This document shows, in pieces, positions 1 to 12,284 of a stretch of 64,000 nt of DNA. Under the pieces are notes generated by a model, which saw only the letters and a program-made list of their open reading frames with translations, was not told the DNA's origin and did no database searches. A program made the translations under genes and the position numbers. The DNA lies in the NCBI GenBank assembly GCA_949592205.1, contig CATIUR010000002.1, forward strand, positions 2,547,001-2,611,000, in the 5' to 3' direction. Within the stretch, counting starts at the first letter, position 1; each line of letters opens with the position of its first letter. The stretch comes from Helichrysum umbraculigerum. Its lineage: Eukaryota > Streptophyta > Magnoliopsida > Asterales > Asteraceae.

Positions 1-2702
1 CTGGTTTCCAGGGGCTTGGCTGCTAGAACACATCATTATGATACAAACAAGGAAATCAAGGTTAGTCCATCGGTTATTATAATCGGAGAGTTCAATTGAT
101 CTTTAGTGCATTTTCAGTTGTTAGTTCTTCTGATGTTGTTTCCGCTGCTGTTTCTAATGTTATTAAAGCTCCTAAACATTTCAAGGCTGTTAAGCAACAC
201 TTGGCTGTTATTCGTATCCGAACCTTTTTCGTGGCTTTTTGGTATATCCCGATTTCTATTCTATACGTACATATCCCAATGGCACATATCTCTTGCACCA
301 AAAATGTAATCCATTCATTTTTTGTGAAGCGTTGTACTAGACAAATTTTTTTATTCACATATTATATCCTATATTTTAATATAAGGACGTAGTTAGAGGA
401 AGAAATTAAACAGGTTCATGATCAATGTTAGCAATTTTTTTATATAAAATTAGTAGGTTCATGAGTAAAAGTTGCTCTAAATTTATGCTAATTTTATATT
501 ACGTTACACACGAATTTTTGGTTAAGTGGGTTCACCTTTAAATACTTGATTGATTATTACATTTATTTGATGATAACAAAGTTGCACGAGCTTGATTTTG
601 TTTTTAGTTTTTGTATGTTTTTCGTAAGTCAATGGTGACTCAGTGTTAGATAATGAAATTGGTTCCTAGTGTGATCAATATCTTATTCCTTTTTCTTTAT
701 TGAAATGTGCAGCTCAACGGTTGTATCTACTGGCATCTTTCGTATCTCTGGCCAGGAAATAGCCACACCGCCTTTAGTAGGAACACATAGCCAATGTAAA
801 GGATTGGTGAGCGTGAAGCATGATTCTTTGTTTTAACTGAACTGACACATTCCTAATTAAATGGGTTGTAATTTCCACCTGTGATATTTTATGTTCGCGC
901 GGGAAGACTTATACAATAATCTGATATATATAAAATTATGTGTAGGTATTTTCCCTTGCTCTATTTTCTTGCATTGAAGAACTACTAGATTCTCTTAATG
1001 TGAAAATTCAAGTTGGGGTTAGAAGATGCCATTAAAAATAGTAGTGTGCCCTTTTCATTTCTTCTCCTTAGTACCTATAATATTTTAGTAGTGATGGCTG
1101 AATGGGTGTGTTCGGTAACATTTAAAAAGTTGAGTTTGAATGTAGGAGACTATCAAAAACCAATGGCACGTATGTGATTAAACTATATCTTTGCTAATTT
1201 ATGACTACTTGCTAATTTTCAGAAACATGACTTTGTGATAACTATTAGTTTGACCAAATCCCATATACCGTGGTTGTGCATGGTAGTCAGAATAGTGATG
1301 TAAACATTGATTCATGGTCAGTACAAAGATAAGGGACATCTGCACAAGAAGACTCAAGCTTAAAAATTGGAGTCTAATAGTCAAAAGTTTGTTGTATGCA
1401 GTTTCGATATTTGGAACATCAAGAAAGGAAAGGGCTAATCGGAATTGGGCATGAACATTATGGTTGCTTGCTTACATGGTTCTGATGAGCCAGATGAAAC
1501 AAAATAGGAGTGCCATGGCTCACGGGTATTATATGTGTTTGAATAGTGCAGTGGAGAGAAATAGCAATATAGATGATATAGATATAGATCACGTATAGGC
1601 TCATAGGGAATTACATGTGCCAAAAATGTAGCTTTGTATTGGTTTATTTCATTTTTACATGTTTACCCAAAATATGTTTTAGGTTGGCAAAAATACATCA
1701 ATTGGGTATGCCCAATCTCAAAATTGTAAATTTCTTGTGTTTTGGAATAAATGTTTGCTTGGGGTTTCATTCCCCTTTACCTGAAAAAAAAATTCCATAA
1801 AAGAGTGGCTTTGATTATGTTTATGTTAGTGCTTTGACTTGGGGATACATGCAAAGAAGCGTTAGTGGTTACTTAAGAAGTTTTTCTGTATTTTGATGGG
1901 CGAGTTAGGAATATATTTTTTCAAGACGTTACAACATTCTGCCATTTGAGAGCGAGTTGAGAGGCTTTTAAACAAGTAAGCATTTTTATACCTCATTTGA
2001 AGCTTTCTCTAAAGCGTACATAGAGTTGTTAAACAAGCTTGAGTATGCTGGGTCTAATCTTGCTGATAGCTGATATATCGCTCGAGGTAAAAAATGTTTT
2101 CCAGCTGATATATGCTGGATGGTGATTTTTTGATTGAAATTGGAAGGATGGGAGTAAGTTATTTGAGAGACTTTTGAGGAGAAAAAGGTGGATCTTATTC
2201 TTTCTTCATGACACAAGAATAGATTACCTAATGTGACATAAAAGCATTACTTAAAATGGATATAGCTACAATGCCTCTACTTTTTAACTACTCGTAAATT
2301 TTTTTGTTTCTTTTGTTAAAAATTTCCATCTAATCCCCCAAATAAACGTCATACCAATGGTCAATGCTACAAGATTATACGTAACAGATTAAACCTTTTA
2401 CAGGGACATTTCAAAGACCCGAAAATGAATGCCACATAGGCTGAGGTTAAATCCCCATGAGCCCGAATTTATCACTCCTATTCAACAAGCTAACCACACT
2501 CTTTCAACCTGACTTTTGCCGTCACTTAGAAGATATACACAAAAGTATTAGAAGAACAAACAGTAATGATGTTGCAAGTAATCAAAACTACATATCAACC
2601 ATGACCACTTGACTCGGTTTTTGAACTAAAAACGACAATGAATTTGCAATTGAAGAAACACAAGCAACTAGGACAGACATCATATTTAAGAAATTGATTT
2701 AA
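1..2702. other. Left flank, no confident gene
   Basis: This stretch lies outside the duplicated segment. No long ORF or recognisable domain is visible. Two pieces look exon-like on the plus strand: the first 60 bases are open and end in AAG followed by a donor-like GTTAGT, and a pyrimidine-rich tract ending in CAG at 710-712 precedes an open stretch that stops at about 787. Spliced, they could be the 3' end of a gene that enters from the left, but I do not recognise the peptide. The remainder is AT-rich with only short ORFs, which I regard as chance. Confidence 0.3.
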
Positions 2703-2712
2703 CAAACAAGAC

Positions 2713-2734
2713 CTTATATATATATATATATATA
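2713..2734. repeat. (TA)n at left edge of duplication copy 1
   Basis: A short TA microsatellite lies directly before the first base shared with copy 2. The 11 bases before it (AACAAGACCTT) also precede the (TA)n at 22470, so this may be the breakpoint microhomology of the duplication. Confidence 0.85.
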
Positions 2735-2742
2735 TAGAAAAC

Positions 2743-4023
2743 TTATATCGATTGAAGCCATATTGGAGGTGTAAGTTTGCTAAGTGATTCTCCGCCGTAG
2801 TGAGGCTCGATGGTCCCATCAGACATATGATAAATCCCCATATCTCTCCCACGTCCACCATTATCATCAGTGTAATATATGCAATTCCCCTTTATCACCC
2901 CGGTTGTGTCCTCTATCCAAAACGATGAACTATGTCCCACAAACAAAGTTTTCCTACCTAAATCCGTCACTTTCGACCATGTTTCAGTTTCTAAATCATA
3001 ACCAAAAACTACAAAACCCTCTGTCATATAAGAAGTCGGCTCGCTCTCAGCTTCATCTACATCAACACAAATAAACATATTATGATCAAAATCATCATCA
3101 CCATCGCCATCGCCATAACCATCACCATCACCATCACCACCACCACCACCACCACCACCACCAACATCAACACGAACATCATCATCACCATCAACACGAT
3201 AATCATCAGCACGATCACCATAAATAACACGATAACTATCAATATCATCATCATCATCACCCCAGTTGATTTCCTTTATGATTACCAATAACCTCTTTCT
3301 ACCTTCATCATCATCCAATCCAAGAATATACACTCCCAACCAAGCTTTACTATAAAGATCCCACGGCAAAATTGCAACCTTAATCATAATTGTGGGACCG
3401 TCACCATAAATATCACATGTTTGAATATTGCGATTGCCATTAAAAGTATAAACTCGGTTATTGTAATAAGTCATATCTTGTATCTGACCACACCAACCAT
3501 TTAAAACAGGTGTCCACTTGTTATCTCCAGGTCGGCAAAACCCTAGCTTCCCGAAATTTCCCCACACTACAACCACTATTTCCAATGATGGGACGAGTAG
3601 CTTCCAAATGCCTTTTGCCTTTAAGCATAGATCAGGAAGGGCGACGATACTTGGAAGATTGATGGTTTCACGCGATAATGGATGAACAAGTTTAACAGCA
3701 TAATCATCTCCCTCAGTTGCGAGCCACCCTCTAGAAGACGTACAAAACTTACCATATGCTTCTGGCAACCGTATCTTGCGGGCTGTCTCGTTTGAGAGAA
3801 GGAACACTTCACGAAACTCATCATCTCCTGTTCTCTCTGCAAGCAATAAAGACGGAAACCGTGAAGGAAGTCCATTGGATTTTCGGACTTTAGTTGCAAC
3901 CTCTACGGCTGCAGAATGCCAAGGCTTGCACACGCCTGCAAACGAGTGATAATCTTCGTAGAAAAGGATATGTTTCTGTGCTATTCTAACGAGCAATTCG
4001 GGTAACATCTCAAACCAGTCCAT
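2743..4023 (-). CDS. F-box / DUF295 (KIB-type) protein, copy 1
   Basis: About 426 residues if translation starts at the ATG at 4021-4023. The open frame extends upstream to 4236, but that part is probably intron: a TGCAG acceptor lies at 4062-4066 and the F-box-like segment starts right after this ATG (MDWFEMLPELLVRIAQKH, then VCKPWHSAAVEV). The C-terminal half fits the plant DUF295 family: FVVFGYDLETETWSKV, GNCIYYTDD, a DMGIYHMSDGTIEP stretch and a PPIW ending. DUF295 proteins are usually nuclear or cytosolic, and many are thought to be SCF substrate adaptors; function here is inferred from family only. Oddity: an acidic and glycine-rich tract (about residues 265-320 from this start), encoded by ATC and ACC microsatellites, interrupts the domain. 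It is 7 residues longer than in copy 2. Confidence 0.82.
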   Translation of the reverse strand: MDWFEMLPELLVRIAQKHILFYEDYHSFAGVCKPWHSAAVEVATKVRKSNGLPSRFPSLLLAERTGDDEFREVFLLSNETARKIRLPEAYGKFCTSSRGWLATEGDDYAVKLVHPLSRETINLPSIVALPDLCLKAKGIWKLLVPSLEIVVVVWGNFGKLGFCRPGDNKWTPVLNGWCGQIQDMTYYNNRVYTFNGNRNIQTCDIYGDGPTIMIKVAILPWDLYSKAWLGVYILGLDDDEGRKRLLVIIKEINWGDDDDDIDSYRVIYGDRADDYRVDGDDDVRVDVGGGGGGGGGDGDGDGYGDGDGDDDFDHNMFICVDVDEAESEPTSYMTEGFVVFGYDLETETWSKVTDLGRKTLFVGHSSSFWIEDTTGVIKGNCIYYTDDNGGRGRDMGIYHMSDGTIEPHYGGESLSKLTPPIWLQSI

Positions 4024-5311
4024 AGCTATCGCAATTAACAATGGAATGTTATTAACAACACCTGCATCGAGATTAAGTTTCTCAAAATGTAGTTCATTAC
4101 AAACAAAAACAGCGACATAGTCATATAAGATATAAAAGAAGATAAACAGATACAACCCAGCTCGATGACCTTTAAGACTTTTAATCTTGTCGATAACAGA
4201 AGTTTCGGCAATTTCTCTTTTTATGTAAACCACCAAATTATCCGCAAGAAAGTAATATTTGATTGTGCCATAATAGCACGTTATAAAATCGAAAACTATG
4301 GCACAAACAAACTTAGATCAGATAAAAACACTATAAATAATCTAGGTGATAACTAATCTTGAGTAAACAAGAGTAGGTACTAAGATATCAAAACGAACAA
4401 TCATACCAAATTTTCAAAAAAACAAACCTAAAGGCTACAGATTAATTATGACTTTAACTCCAAAATTTGGGTAGGTACTAAGATATAATCTAATGGCCAA
4501 TAATCCAACATATAGAAACTCAAATTCTTACAGTAATAAATAAAACAAAAGAGACTAGATGAAAAATATTACATGAATATAAATAACATATACGATTAAC
4601 TAACTGTGAATGTTTCGTATTCGTGTGGCTAGGAGAATCCGAGACTAAGATATTAGAACATCAAATAATAAAGAGGAAAAAAAACGAACTTACCGAGCGT
4701 ACCCGATTCGATACAGCCGAACCCAATTCGAAATTCGTGGCAAACCTAGCGAAGAAACTTGTTTATGTGGTTTGGAAAGAAATCTTGAACGAGAAGAATT
4801 AGTGGCGACGGTTGAGTTTTCTAGAAATCAATTTTTTAGACGAATAATAGATTGAGTTTTCTAGGAATCAATTTTTAATTAATTCGGGGGGCCAGTAAGG
4901 TTCAAAAAATATTTGGGCCATAAAATATTAAAAGTGTTATAGTAATAGCCCAAAAGTTTTGGGGGCTTTGGTCCCTTCATAGTTCCGCCCATGTCTACAT
5001 GCATCAATACTACGGAGTATTACTATCGCACTTATAATTTAATACTCTAATAAAAAAATTGAGCACCACAAGCGTACCTCTAAATTAAATCCTGGCGAAC
5101 CGAAGAAGTTGGAGTCTACAAGCGTTTGTTTAGTTATGGGGTTTGGGTTTTATAAGAAAAACAATCACAATTTGATAATGGGCTTTCACCCGTGGGCTAC
5201 AAGTATTTATTCATTTATTATTGTTATTATACAGAAATAACAATTTACTAATCATGGCTAAAACAATTTATTAGTTAAAATATAAATCCATAATATAGCT
5301 ATATATATATA
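4024..5311 (-). promoter_or_regulatory. 5' intron, leader and upstream region of the DUF295 gene
   Basis: On the minus strand a good donor (TCG followed by GTAAGT, GT at 4692-4693) can pair with the TGCAG acceptor ending at 4062. This predicts a leader exon upstream of 4694, an intron of about 630 bp, and a coding exon from 4061. From about 4900 to 5311 the DNA looks like old transposon debris, with no gene. Splice sites are predicted by eye only. Confidence 0.45.
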
Positions 5312-5958
5312 CTAGGTGAAGGACCCGCGACAACGCGGACTTCCTAATTGTGTTTATGCATTTGTTATTAATTATTTAGTATCCTCATCGTAGTTCATTA
5401 ATATTAATATATGTATAATTTGAAAGATTTATTTGCTAGAATCTAAACGTTATGTTGTTGTATTGTCTTGTTTTGAAAAGGCATCAAAGAAGAAAGCGAA
5501 GATGTAAGTTTAGATTTTTTAAAATTTATAATCATTTAAGTATAATGTTTTTTAAATCAAATATAATCCATAAATTTTGAGGTTATTTAAAAAGTAAAAT
5601 TTGTTCACGTGTATAGTAACTTTCTAGAGAGTTGAAGAAGGTATGTTTTAAGGATTTTATAGTTTTTTTTTTTTTTTGTTTTTTGTTTAAATCGTAGAGA
5701 ATAAGTAGGGACTAAATTTTTAGGTTTAAAAAAAAAATTGAAAAAAATGGATCTTTTTAACATTTAAATGTAGAGTTTAGAAAAGGCCCATTTAATTGAG
5801 AATATAATGTTGCTATATTACTCCATTTGTTATTCTAAACTAACAAACAAATCTTGAGCCTCATGTGGAACTCAACATCAGATAATTCAGATAATAATAT
5901 AATTAGATAACAAATAATTTAATTAAATTACAAACTAAAAGAAAACTAATCTTTAATT

Positions 5959-7289
5959 AAATTTCAAACTAAGAAATGTTGAAATAAAAAAAAAACATTG
6001 CATATGTAAATTGAAATAGAATACCAATACCAATAATGTTGGAATGACTAAACTTTATTGAAGAAGTTTGCATTAACAATGTAGTCATCGTCAATGTCAT
6101 GTTCAATTGATTAGATGTGGTTAATAAGATTGTCAACCTTAACGATACTCAGCCAATATTTTTTGTATATCATCTTGCACGATTTCATCTTTGAAGAAGT
6201 TTGCTTTTAGCCAATCATTGAATCCGTTATACACATCAATAGTAAATAGTGTGAAGACATGGTAATAAAAATATTTGTATTAATTTACGTATAATATCGT
6301 TTGAACCTTGACAATTATTATGTGCCGCTTTTTATTTTTTTACCTGAAAATTTCATAAACTTGTATATAGTTGCACATGACGATTCAAATCCATATACAA
6401 CAGTAGAGATAATAATTTGAATGAAAAGAATAATAAAACAAATAAACTTTTTGTGCCTCCATTATTAACGGTAGAAGAGCTGTCTTGTGTAGTAGAATGT
6501 TCTTTGTCATAATTACATAAAAATGTAAAATTTTGTTAGTAAGCATAAAAATACAAAATTTTATAAGTAAAGTGAAAACAATATGTATTTAATTTTATTT
6601 ATTTTTTGTGAAATTGCATTACTAAATTTCAAACTAAGAAATGTTGAAATAAAAAAAAAAACATTGCATATGTAAATTGAAATAGAATACCAATACCAAT
6701 AATGTTGGAATGACTAAACTTTATTGAAAAAGTTTGCATTAACAATGTAGTCATCGTCAATGTCATGTTCAATTGATTAGATGTGGTTAATAAGATTGTC
6801 AACCTTAACGATACTCAGCCAATATTTTTTGTATATCATCTTGCACGATTTCATCTTTGAAGAAGTTTGCTTTTAGCCAATCATTGAATCCGTTATACAC
6901 ATCAATAGTAAATAGTGTGAAGACATGGTAATAAAAATATTTGTATTAATTTACGTATAATATCGTTTGAACCTTGACAATTATTATGTGCCGCTTTTTA
7001 TTTTTTTACCTGAAAATTTCATAAACTTGTATATAGTTGCACATGACGATTCAAATCCATATACAACAGTAGAGATAATAATTTGAATGAAAAGAATAAT
7101 AAAACAAATAAACTTTTTGTGCCTCCATTATTAACGGTAGAAGAGCTGTCTTGTGTAGTAGAATGTTCTTTGTCATAATTACATAAAAATGTAAAATTTT
7201 GTTAGTAAGCATAAAAATACAAAATTTTGTAAGTAAACTGAAAACAATATGTATTTAATTTTATTTATTTTTTGTGGAATTGCATTACT
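5959..7289. repeat. 665-bp tandem duplication inside the Helitron
   Basis: Two near-identical units, 5959-6623 and 6624-7289. The same two units occur in copy 2 at 27124-27788 and 27789-28445, so the tandem event predates the segmental duplication. Confidence 0.93.
6139..6255 (-). pseudogene. Captured coding fragment in the Helitron repeat (second copy 6804-6920)
   Basis: On the minus strand a 39-codon frame reads FTLFTIDVYNGFNDWLKANF and then about 18 charged residues before a TAA stop. It occurs once per 665-bp unit and again in copy 2. Helitrons often capture exon ends; this looks like the C-terminal exon of a gene I do not recognise. No start codon or full gene is present. Confidence 0.35.
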
Positions 7290-8608
7290 TATTTATTTAT
7301 TTAAATTGTTTTTTAATTGTGAAATATAACTACAAATTAGGTAACAAAAGCCTTTTTTGGGTCGAAAGATTCTGGGGCCAGATTCTTTTTTCCTCCGTTT
7401 CTTAAAAAAATCATTTTTTAAATATTAAAGATAATATTTAATTGAATTTGAATTCATATTAAATATTATAAAAGTAATTAATAATAATTTGAGGGGAGGA
7501 AAGTGTAACTATGGATATTAAATATACACCATTGGATCGTACGGAAGGAACCCATCGAAAGGTCCAAATTGCTCCATGGTATTCTGTTTTATATATATAT
7601 ATTAAAGATAAGAGAAGTTCATTTCAATCTAATGTTATTTCAATTGTTTAAAAAGATTTGGTTGATTAGTATGTCCGTTTATGTAATAATTTTTTTAATT
7701 AATTTAATAATTGTCAAGTGCTTTTATTTTTGAGTACTGTGTATGATTAATCTATTGCATGTTATAAGTTTGTGATTTTTGATTAATTTTTAAGGGGAAG
7801 GTTCATATAGGATTGGGCGTTACCGTACTAATGGTGAGATTACACCTAATAATGACACGTGTTTACATTTTAAAACAAATCAGAACTCCCTCTCGATCAA
7901 AACTCATCCACCTAGCTACTAACAAAACTCCGGCGAAGAACTTCCTCATTCCGCAACTTGCTCCACCGGCGTCTCTTTCACCTCTTCCGCCAACACCTGC
8001 GTCGCCATGACCGCCGCCGGCCCACACCACTACAGTAACATCACCGTCGGCCGGCCAATACCACAACAGTAACGGAAAGAAAATCGAGATGCGATCATTG
8101 ATTTCCTCATAGTTGCCGGAAATCGAACTCGCATCGTCATTTCCAACAAGCTTTGACACCCGGTCAAAAATGACCCAAATTTCACTCCAAATTTGAACTT
8201 TTATTCCGCGTATCACATACGCGCAATAACCAAAGTATACAAGTACTAAATATATAAATGTATATTTATAACTTGAAAAGATTATTTAATAATCTCGTAC
8301 ATACGAACCTGACAGAACGCGTAAATCAAAATACTAAAGTTGGTACAAAACATTTTCAAACTAAATATTGTTGTCAAGAATAATATTTAATTACCCCGTT
8401 AGAAAACTGAAGATATTTTATGCACGAAAACTATCCGTATGTTTTAAGTAAAACAAAGATACGATGTTATATCTCCGTAAAAACATTTTTATAAAATATT
8501 TCAAGTAAAAACATATACGATTATATTTTTGGAAGATTTTCATTTTAAATCATTATAATACATAACGATCGGGTACACGGATACAGGGCCAGAATACCTA
8601 TTAGCATC

Positions 8609-8648
8609 AATTATTGGAGCTGGTTTTATTCACCCAACTCCAATAATT
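8609..8648. repeat. Hairpin just upstream of the LTR leader
   Basis: Arms of 15 bp (8609-8623 and 8634-8648) with one mismatch that would still pair G with U in one strand, and a 10-nt AT-rich loop. It lies immediately before the CT-rich leader and may mark the transcription start area of the LTR. Confidence 0.75.
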
Positions 8649-10561
8649 TACACACACAGACACATCCATCGATCACTCTCATTCTCTTCTCCTTCTCTAC
8701 CTCTCGGCTCCTCTCTATCTCTTCAATTTCAACAACAACAATAACAGCTACAACAATCAGCAGCAACACCACAAGCACCATCATCATCAATCGGTTATCA
8801 TCATCACCATCCATCTCTTTCTCCTCCCTCTCTCTCGGTATACAATCGCCAACCACCACCATCGCCGCCATCATCAACAACAACAACACAAAAGAACAGC
8901 AGCACAGCAACACATCGGTCATCATCATTCTTCTTCTTCGTCCATCGATTTCATCATCATTTGTCTCTATCTCTCGGCACCACCTCCGAGCACCACCGGC
9001 CACCGATCATCATCTCCGACAAGAAAAACCCCATGGTCGGCAGCAGCAGGAGCAGAATAACATCGTCATCATCACCTTCATGGCATCACCACCACCATCG
9101 TGTAGCACCATCCTCCGGCTTCACCCCACCGTGAGCGATCCTTCATTTTTCTTTGATTTAATTCGAGTTAGAAAGCTTATAATCTTTATGTATTAATTAA
9201 TATAATCGGTTATGATACACGAAATTAGGAATAGAACTTGGTTTTGTGGATTGATTGTTGATTTTGAAGCTGGAACCATAATAAACTGGCGGGTCGGGTG
9301 CCGGACCCGACGGGTCAAACCGAATACCCAACACAAACTGACTGTTTAATCTTGAAATCAGGCTGGAAGAACTAGTTTCAATTTAACGTAAACGGTTTAA
9401 CTTTATTAACTAGCAATGAATACGACATAAATATGGTGTATGCCGATAAACTATATTTAAATTCAACCATCGTGTAGTTTTCAAAACTCAAAGTCACTGA
9501 TTTAAATTTCACGCTAAAGCATAATAAATTTATGTATCGTGTTGTTTTTTAAAAACAATGAAAAATAGATCGGTTTACTATAATTGTTAATATAAAATAA
9601 AAATAGAGCGGTTCTTTAGAAATGAACTAAAACAAATAATAATAAAATAGCGCGGTTCATTATAAGCGCTCTATTTATATATTTTCATAAATAACCCTGG
9701 ACTTCAATACTTATACTTTTAAACTCTCTAAGTGTAACATAAGGTCTTCAAAACACAAACCGGACGCGTTAGACATAATTAAATTAAATAAACATTAATA
9801 TGGATGGTGTATTTACACATCCATTCACTTACATATAGTCTCACGTGTTTAGGACACTAGGGGATTACACTTGGTATACGCGCACACTTTAGGATTGCTT
9901 GCTCTTCAGGTGAGTCTCACAGCCCCTTTTACCGTTTTACAGTTTTGGGGGAGATGCATTGCTTGTTTTACTTGAATACATGTTTAAATGTATTAATTAC
10001 TTACTTGTGCTTACTGTGTTACAAACCTACAAACAAAATACTTTACTGATTTGCAAACATACTGGTTTACTACTTTACGGAGTTACTACTCCATGAACTT
10101 ACTACTTTACTGATTTACTACATTACTGTTGTACAAACTTAGCGAATCACCGTTTTACTGCGATACTGATACTACTTTACAAATGAAGTGATTCACTGTT
10201 TACTACGTTACTGATTTACTACCGTACTACTGTACGAACTTACAAACTTGCTGAATTACTATGATACAGAATTACTACTTACCGGTATATCACATTTGCA
10301 TGAGTTTACGTTAATCCAATGAAGGCCTCTGAAGTCATAGTTGTTAATTATCGGATAAGCGCGAGTTTTAGTATATGGATCCATATGGGACTGACAATCC
10401 CCACCTGGGGTGGTAGCGCCACCACGAACCGTTACTCGTATAAACAGGTGTTTTCTACTCGTTACATATGAGTGTTTTTGGATTGCACTCACGAGGGGCA
10501 AATTTACGGTTAAGCTTCGACTATGATGGCTCATGGCAAGATAGACCGACCTTACTTACTT

Positions 10562-10708
10562 AATCACCGGTGTGTGATTGGAATTACTTACTTAATCACC
10601 GGTGTGTGATTGAAATTACTTACTTAATTACCGGTGTGTAATTGGAATTACCTACTTAATTACTTGTGCATAATTGGAAATTACTTACTTAATTACCTGT
10701 GTGTAATT
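10562..10708. repeat. 33-bp tandem hairpin repeats in the solo LTR
   Basis: Five units, each with a short hairpin. The arms are AATCAC with GTGATT in units 1 and 2, AATTAC with GTAATT in units 3 and 5, and a shortened AATTA with TAATT in unit 4. The paired arms change together between units. Confidence 0.8.
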
Positions 10709-11380
10709 GATTCTTACTCACCGAATTACCTGTTTGCAAATATTATTTACTTACTGCTGTTGTACCAATCTTTCTATTACTGTTTACTACAAACCTGTGA
10801 GATTCACCAACCTTTTGGTTGACGCTTTTAGTGATGCATTCTCAGGTACGCGTCAACAGTAGTGATGGCCCGCAGGACTGCTTGATAGCTTGAGTCGCAT
10901 GCATACATACTTGGAGATTTTACTCGTATTACTTTTGAAATGTAATGTATATTCTAAAACGTCTCATTTAGAGTCGTTTACTATATATCTTGTGCTTTGT
11001 TATTAATTAGTCACGCCCCGACCCGATTCGCTTCCGCAACTCGAAATAGGGGGTGTGACACAAGCCTTCACCTTTATCTGGCGACTGCGTCTTTCTCCAA
11101 CGAATTCATATTTCTCCGGCAAACTACATCGTTTTCTGGCAAAAGTTGTTATCCTCTCCGACGAACCTGCTATTCTTCTCCGGCAAACAATCATAAAGTT
11201 CTCCCTTCTATCCATGGAATTTGTGCTTTTGAGCGTATAAATCAAAATTTTTACTGACATCAAGTCTTTATGGAGCTAAAATTGTTGTCTGTACGAGTTA
11301 CGAGAGAAACTTAAATGATTCAAAAATCTAATTTCTTAATGTGAACCGTTAAGTTTAGCATGTTAGAAGTACTTATCTTG

Positions 11381-12154
11381 TTCGACGTATTGCATGTCAA
11401 TCCGAAACTATATATGAGTTCTGTGACCTATTGCATCGGCTCGTTGGTGTTCATTTGGATAGCATACCTGACTGGTTGTCTTGTAAACTTGATCCGAATG
11501 GAAAGTTTATGGTCTATCTTGTTCGACGTATGATTGATGATAAACTATCCACTGACGGTCTCATAGGTATGCGTTGGTTAAAGGCGGCTCCTTTGAAAGT
11601 TAATTGTTTCTTTTGGAGAGCTAGTTTAAATCGTCTTCCGGTTGTTAAAAATTTGATGGATAGGGGTATAGATGTGGGCTGCCCCAGGTGTAAGTTCTGC
11701 GAGTTGGATGATGAGTCAATGGATCATGTTCTCATACGCTGTCAATATGCTAGCGAGATAAGGGAAAGAATATTCAATTGGTGTAAAATACGACCCCCCA
11801 CTGTAAACTCAGTTCATGATCTATTGGATTTTGAAGAACAATGGGGATTGGATGCTAAGAAAAGGAAAATTGTAATGGTCATTATTTATGGGACTCTTTG
11901 GAGCTTGTGGAAAGCAAGGAATGATTTGGTCTTCAACAAAATCGTAAAATCGCCATCAATCATATCGGATGAAATCATATCATCAGTTTATGCTTGGTTC
12001 AGGCATAGGTGCAAATTGTCTTATTCGGTAGCTAGTTGGAATTGTAATCCTCTTTTCCTTTTTTCATCTATGTAATTGTACCTTGTTGATCATTGCTTAG
12101 TTTCTTGCTAAGTATATGTTCACTTTATAATATATTTGCCGTTTCCAAAAAAAA
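11381..12154 (+). mobile_element. 5'-truncated LINE (L1-like), copy 1
   Basis: A 16-bp target duplication, AGAAGTACTTATCTTG, occurs at 11365-11380 and 12154-12169. The insert ends in an A run (12147-12154). It holds the ORF2 C-terminus and a short 3' UTR. This is the usual 5'-truncated LINE copy. It sits inside the TIR element and is present in both duplication copies, so it predates the duplication. Confidence 0.9.
11431..12075 (+). pseudogene. LINE ORF2 C-terminal fragment with zf-RVT domain
   Basis: 214 residues, open to the stop, with an accidental internal ATG. The motifs PLKVNCFFWRASLNRLP, then CPRCKFCELDDESMDHVLIRC, then IIYGTLWSLWKARND match the zinc-binding region (zf-RVT) that follows reverse transcriptase in plant L1-like ORF2. 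Endonuclease and RT domains are missing through 5' truncation, so it cannot transpose. Compared with the copy at 45862 I see three amino-acid changes (F/V, E/K, K/N), consistent with no selection. Confidence 0.85.
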
Positions 12155-12284
12155 GAAGTACTTATCTTGACTTTTGATGGTTTCAATGCCTTTCTTTTGA
12201 AGATAGTGGGATATTTTTGAATGTTATTAATAATTACTGTATTTATTTGTTTTAGCATTTACAATTTTATTAGTCACTAAACGT

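Larger units (their letters stand above)
5312..7608 (-). mobile_element. Non-autonomous Helitron, copy 1
   Basis: Read on the minus strand the element starts TCTTTAATATATATATAT after an A (5' end at 7608) and ends with CTAG (5312-5315) followed by T. This is the Helitron insertion pattern between A and T. A GC hairpin (CCGCG, loop, CGCGG; plus positions 5325-5338) lies 9 nt before CTAG, as in plant Helitron 3' ends. No Rep/helicase coding is visible, so it is non-autonomous. It carries a 665-bp tandem duplication. Its 5' end resembles another end at 16416 (shared CGATCCAA and AGTTACACTT blocks). Confidence 0.8.
8152..11060 (+). mobile_element. Solo LTR (2.9 kb), copy 1 only
   Basis: The ends are TTTGACACCC and GGGTGTGACA (first expected G replaced by T), flanked by the 5-bp duplication CAAGC at 8147-8151 and 11061-11065. 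Copy 2 lacks it at this position. No internal domain or second LTR is present, so it is a solo LTR. It holds a CT/CA-rich leader with CAA, CAT and CAC runs (8640-9130), a hairpin at 8609-8648, a TTACTG-rich low-complexity tract (about 9990-10275) and a 33-bp repeat array. Sequence islands (for example CAGGTGAGT with CACAGCCCC) are shared with the LTR at 60801-63194, which sets the sense strand as plus. Confidence 0.85.

Noticed and set aside
3057..3291. Methionine-, isoleucine- and threonine-rich frames over the DUF295 gene
   Set aside because: Products of the ATC/ACC microsatellite read in other frames; not genes.
7863..8216. 117-aa glycine-rich minus-strand frame
   Set aside because: It crosses the solo LTR border at 8152 and the same frame is cut differently in copy 2, so it is not a gene.
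8626..9003. 125-aa minus-strand frame in the solo LTR
   Set aside because: Antisense reading of the CT/CAA/CAT-rich leader; low complexity.
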